From positions 1-5,722 of the forward strand of contig JBAYNS010000081.1 of the NCBI GenBank assembly GCA_041678625.1: DNA of 5,722 nt, written 5' to 3'. The notes below the pieces were generated by a model, which was not told the DNA's origin, did not search any database, and saw nothing but the letters and a program-made list of their open reading frames with translations. The DNA is from JBAYNS01 sp041678625 (GTDB taxonomy: Bacteria; Patescibacteriota; Gracilibacteria; Peribacterales; Peribacteraceae). Numbering within the stretch: the stretch's first letter is position 1; every line of letters begins with the position of its first letter. A program made the translations under genes and the position numbers. This document shows positions 5,298-5,722 of the stretch, one piece after another.

Positions 5298-5388
5298 CGA
5301 AGGCTTTGTTTGTTGTTCTGTCTGTCCAACCTCACCCCAACCCTCTCCTCTCTGGAGGAGAGGGGGCTGTTTGTTGTGTATTGTTCTG
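5298..5388. repeat. Full copy 2 of the ~80-bp repeat module with 10-bp hairpin
   Basis: It has CGAAGG, GTTTGTTGT (5308-5316), ACCTCACCCC (5329-5338), hairpin CCCTCTCCTC (5341-5350) with loop TCTG and GAGGAGAGGG (5355-5364), then GGCTGTTTGTTGTGTATTGTTC. Relative to copy 1 the closing stem pair changed from T-A to C-G, keeping the stem perfect. The minus strand of this copy supplies the last dozen codons and stop of the DUF559 gene. Confidence 0.75.
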
Positions 5389-5655
5389 TATGAAGCTATG
5401 AATATTTTGTAATACGAGTTTTAAGTTTTTGTGAACACTCTCGTTCTGAATTCTCATGATCTGATATCCAAATTCACGTAAATAATTGTCACGATGCGTA
5501 TCGTGCTCTTTCTGTTCTGTACGATTATGAATACCACCATCAAGCTCTATAACGATTTTGTGCTCCCGACAAAGGAAATCGACTATATATGGACCAATAT
5601 TTACCCGCCTTCGCAGGATGCCTCCAGCGTAAGCTGGAGGATGAATGCGTCTCAA
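5332..5655 (-). CDS. DUF559 (Vsr-like PD-(D/E)XK) nuclease-domain protein, probably truncated
   Basis: Residues 19-90 match the DUF559 endonuclease-like domain: NIGPYIVDFLC (19-29) with Asp26, KIVIELDGGIH (33-43) with Glu37 and Asp39, and HRDNYLREFGYQIMRIQNESV (54-74). The family is related to very-short-patch repair nucleases; its cellular role is not settled. Complete members usually have another ~35 residues at the N-terminus (helix with LRxxxTxAExxLW), absent here. The only plausible start in this frame is TTG at 5655, and the frame is closed by TAA at 5683-5685. Residues about 4-16 (IHPPAYAGGILRR) are encoded by a palindromic repeat; without them the sequence reads FQLRR-RVNIGPYIVDF, as expected for the family. 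The tail TAPSPPERRGLG (96-107) and the TGA come from another repeat. It may be a decaying gene or one using an unusual start. No promoter or ribosome-binding site is seen. Confidence 0.6.
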   Translation of the reverse strand: MRRIHPPAYAGGILRRRVNIGPYIVDFLCREHKIVIELDGGIHNRTEQKEHDTHRDNYLREFGYQIMRIQNESVHKNLKLVLQNIHSFIQNNTQQTAPSPPERRGLG

Positions 5656-5672
5656 TTGAAAGGCGATCCTGC
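5613..5672. repeat. Palindromic element inside the DUF559 reading frame
   Basis: The core hairpin CCTCCAGC (5621-5628), loop GTAA and GCTGGAGG (5633-5640) is a perfect 8-bp stem. It overlaps an outer inverted pair, GCAGGATGCC (5613-5622) and GGCGATCCTGC (5662-5672), complementary except for one bulge. Read on the minus strand the core encodes HPPAYAGG. It looks like a small interspersed palindrome. The remaining bases to the window end (5673-5722) show no gene that I recognise. Confidence 0.6.
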
Positions 5673-5722
5673 TACGGACGGGTTATGCCCTGCGAGGCAC
5701 GAAGTGAGTGAAAAGAAACCGC

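Noticed and set aside
5108..5388. CRISPR-like array
   Set aside because: Repeat spacing, repeat length and internal structure are irregular, only two or three copies exist, and there are no spacer-like uniform intervals or cas genes.

Overview
The window looks like a bacterial chromosome segment of moderate GC content read with the standard code: TAA, TAG and TGA all act as stops and tryptophan is TGG. No start has a clear Shine-Dalgarno sequence. A protein joining sigma-70 region 4 to winged-helix (HARE-like) modules, a shortened RuvX and compact gene spacing suggest a Candidate Phyla Radiation bacterium, perhaps of the Peregrinibacteria/Peribacteria type. That placement is inference, not proof.

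Layout. Positions 1-103 hold an AT-rich inverted repeat that runs into the 3' end of glmS. glmS (minus strand, 96-1868) encodes a full-length glucosamine-6-phosphate synthase. A divergent intergenic region (1869-2113) carries the glmS promoter and, facing the other way, the promoter of rpsT (2114-2374, ribosomal protein S20). ruvX (2482-2862) follows on the plus strand; it encodes a Holliday-junction resolvase-like pre-16S rRNA nuclease. A strong promoter overlapping the end of ruvX drives a long leader with a 9-bp perfect inverted repeat and a 38-codon ORF that overlaps the next start. That next gene (3026-4129) encodes a sigma region 4 protein with up to four winged-helix modules and ends at a clear intrinsic terminator (4162-4198). 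A secreted lipoprotein gene (4265-5086) follows, with a promoter very close to its start.

The right end (5087-5722) is repeat-rich. It has two full copies and one partial copy of an ~80-bp module with a CCCTCTCC/GGAGAGGG hairpin, a CTTCGACAAG-type interspersed repeat, and a minus-strand DUF559 (Vsr-like) nuclease gene. That gene appears to be invaded in frame by a palindrome near its N-terminus and takes its stop codon from the 80-bp repeat.

Functionally, glmS, rpsT and ruvX are core housekeeping genes (cell-envelope precursor, ribosome, rRNA or DNA processing). The sigma-4/winged-helix protein is a probable transcription regulator or RNA polymerase accessory factor. The most unusual parts are this regulator with its structured leader, and the DUF559-plus-palindrome region, which invites comparison with REP/RAYT-type nuclease-repeat pairs.
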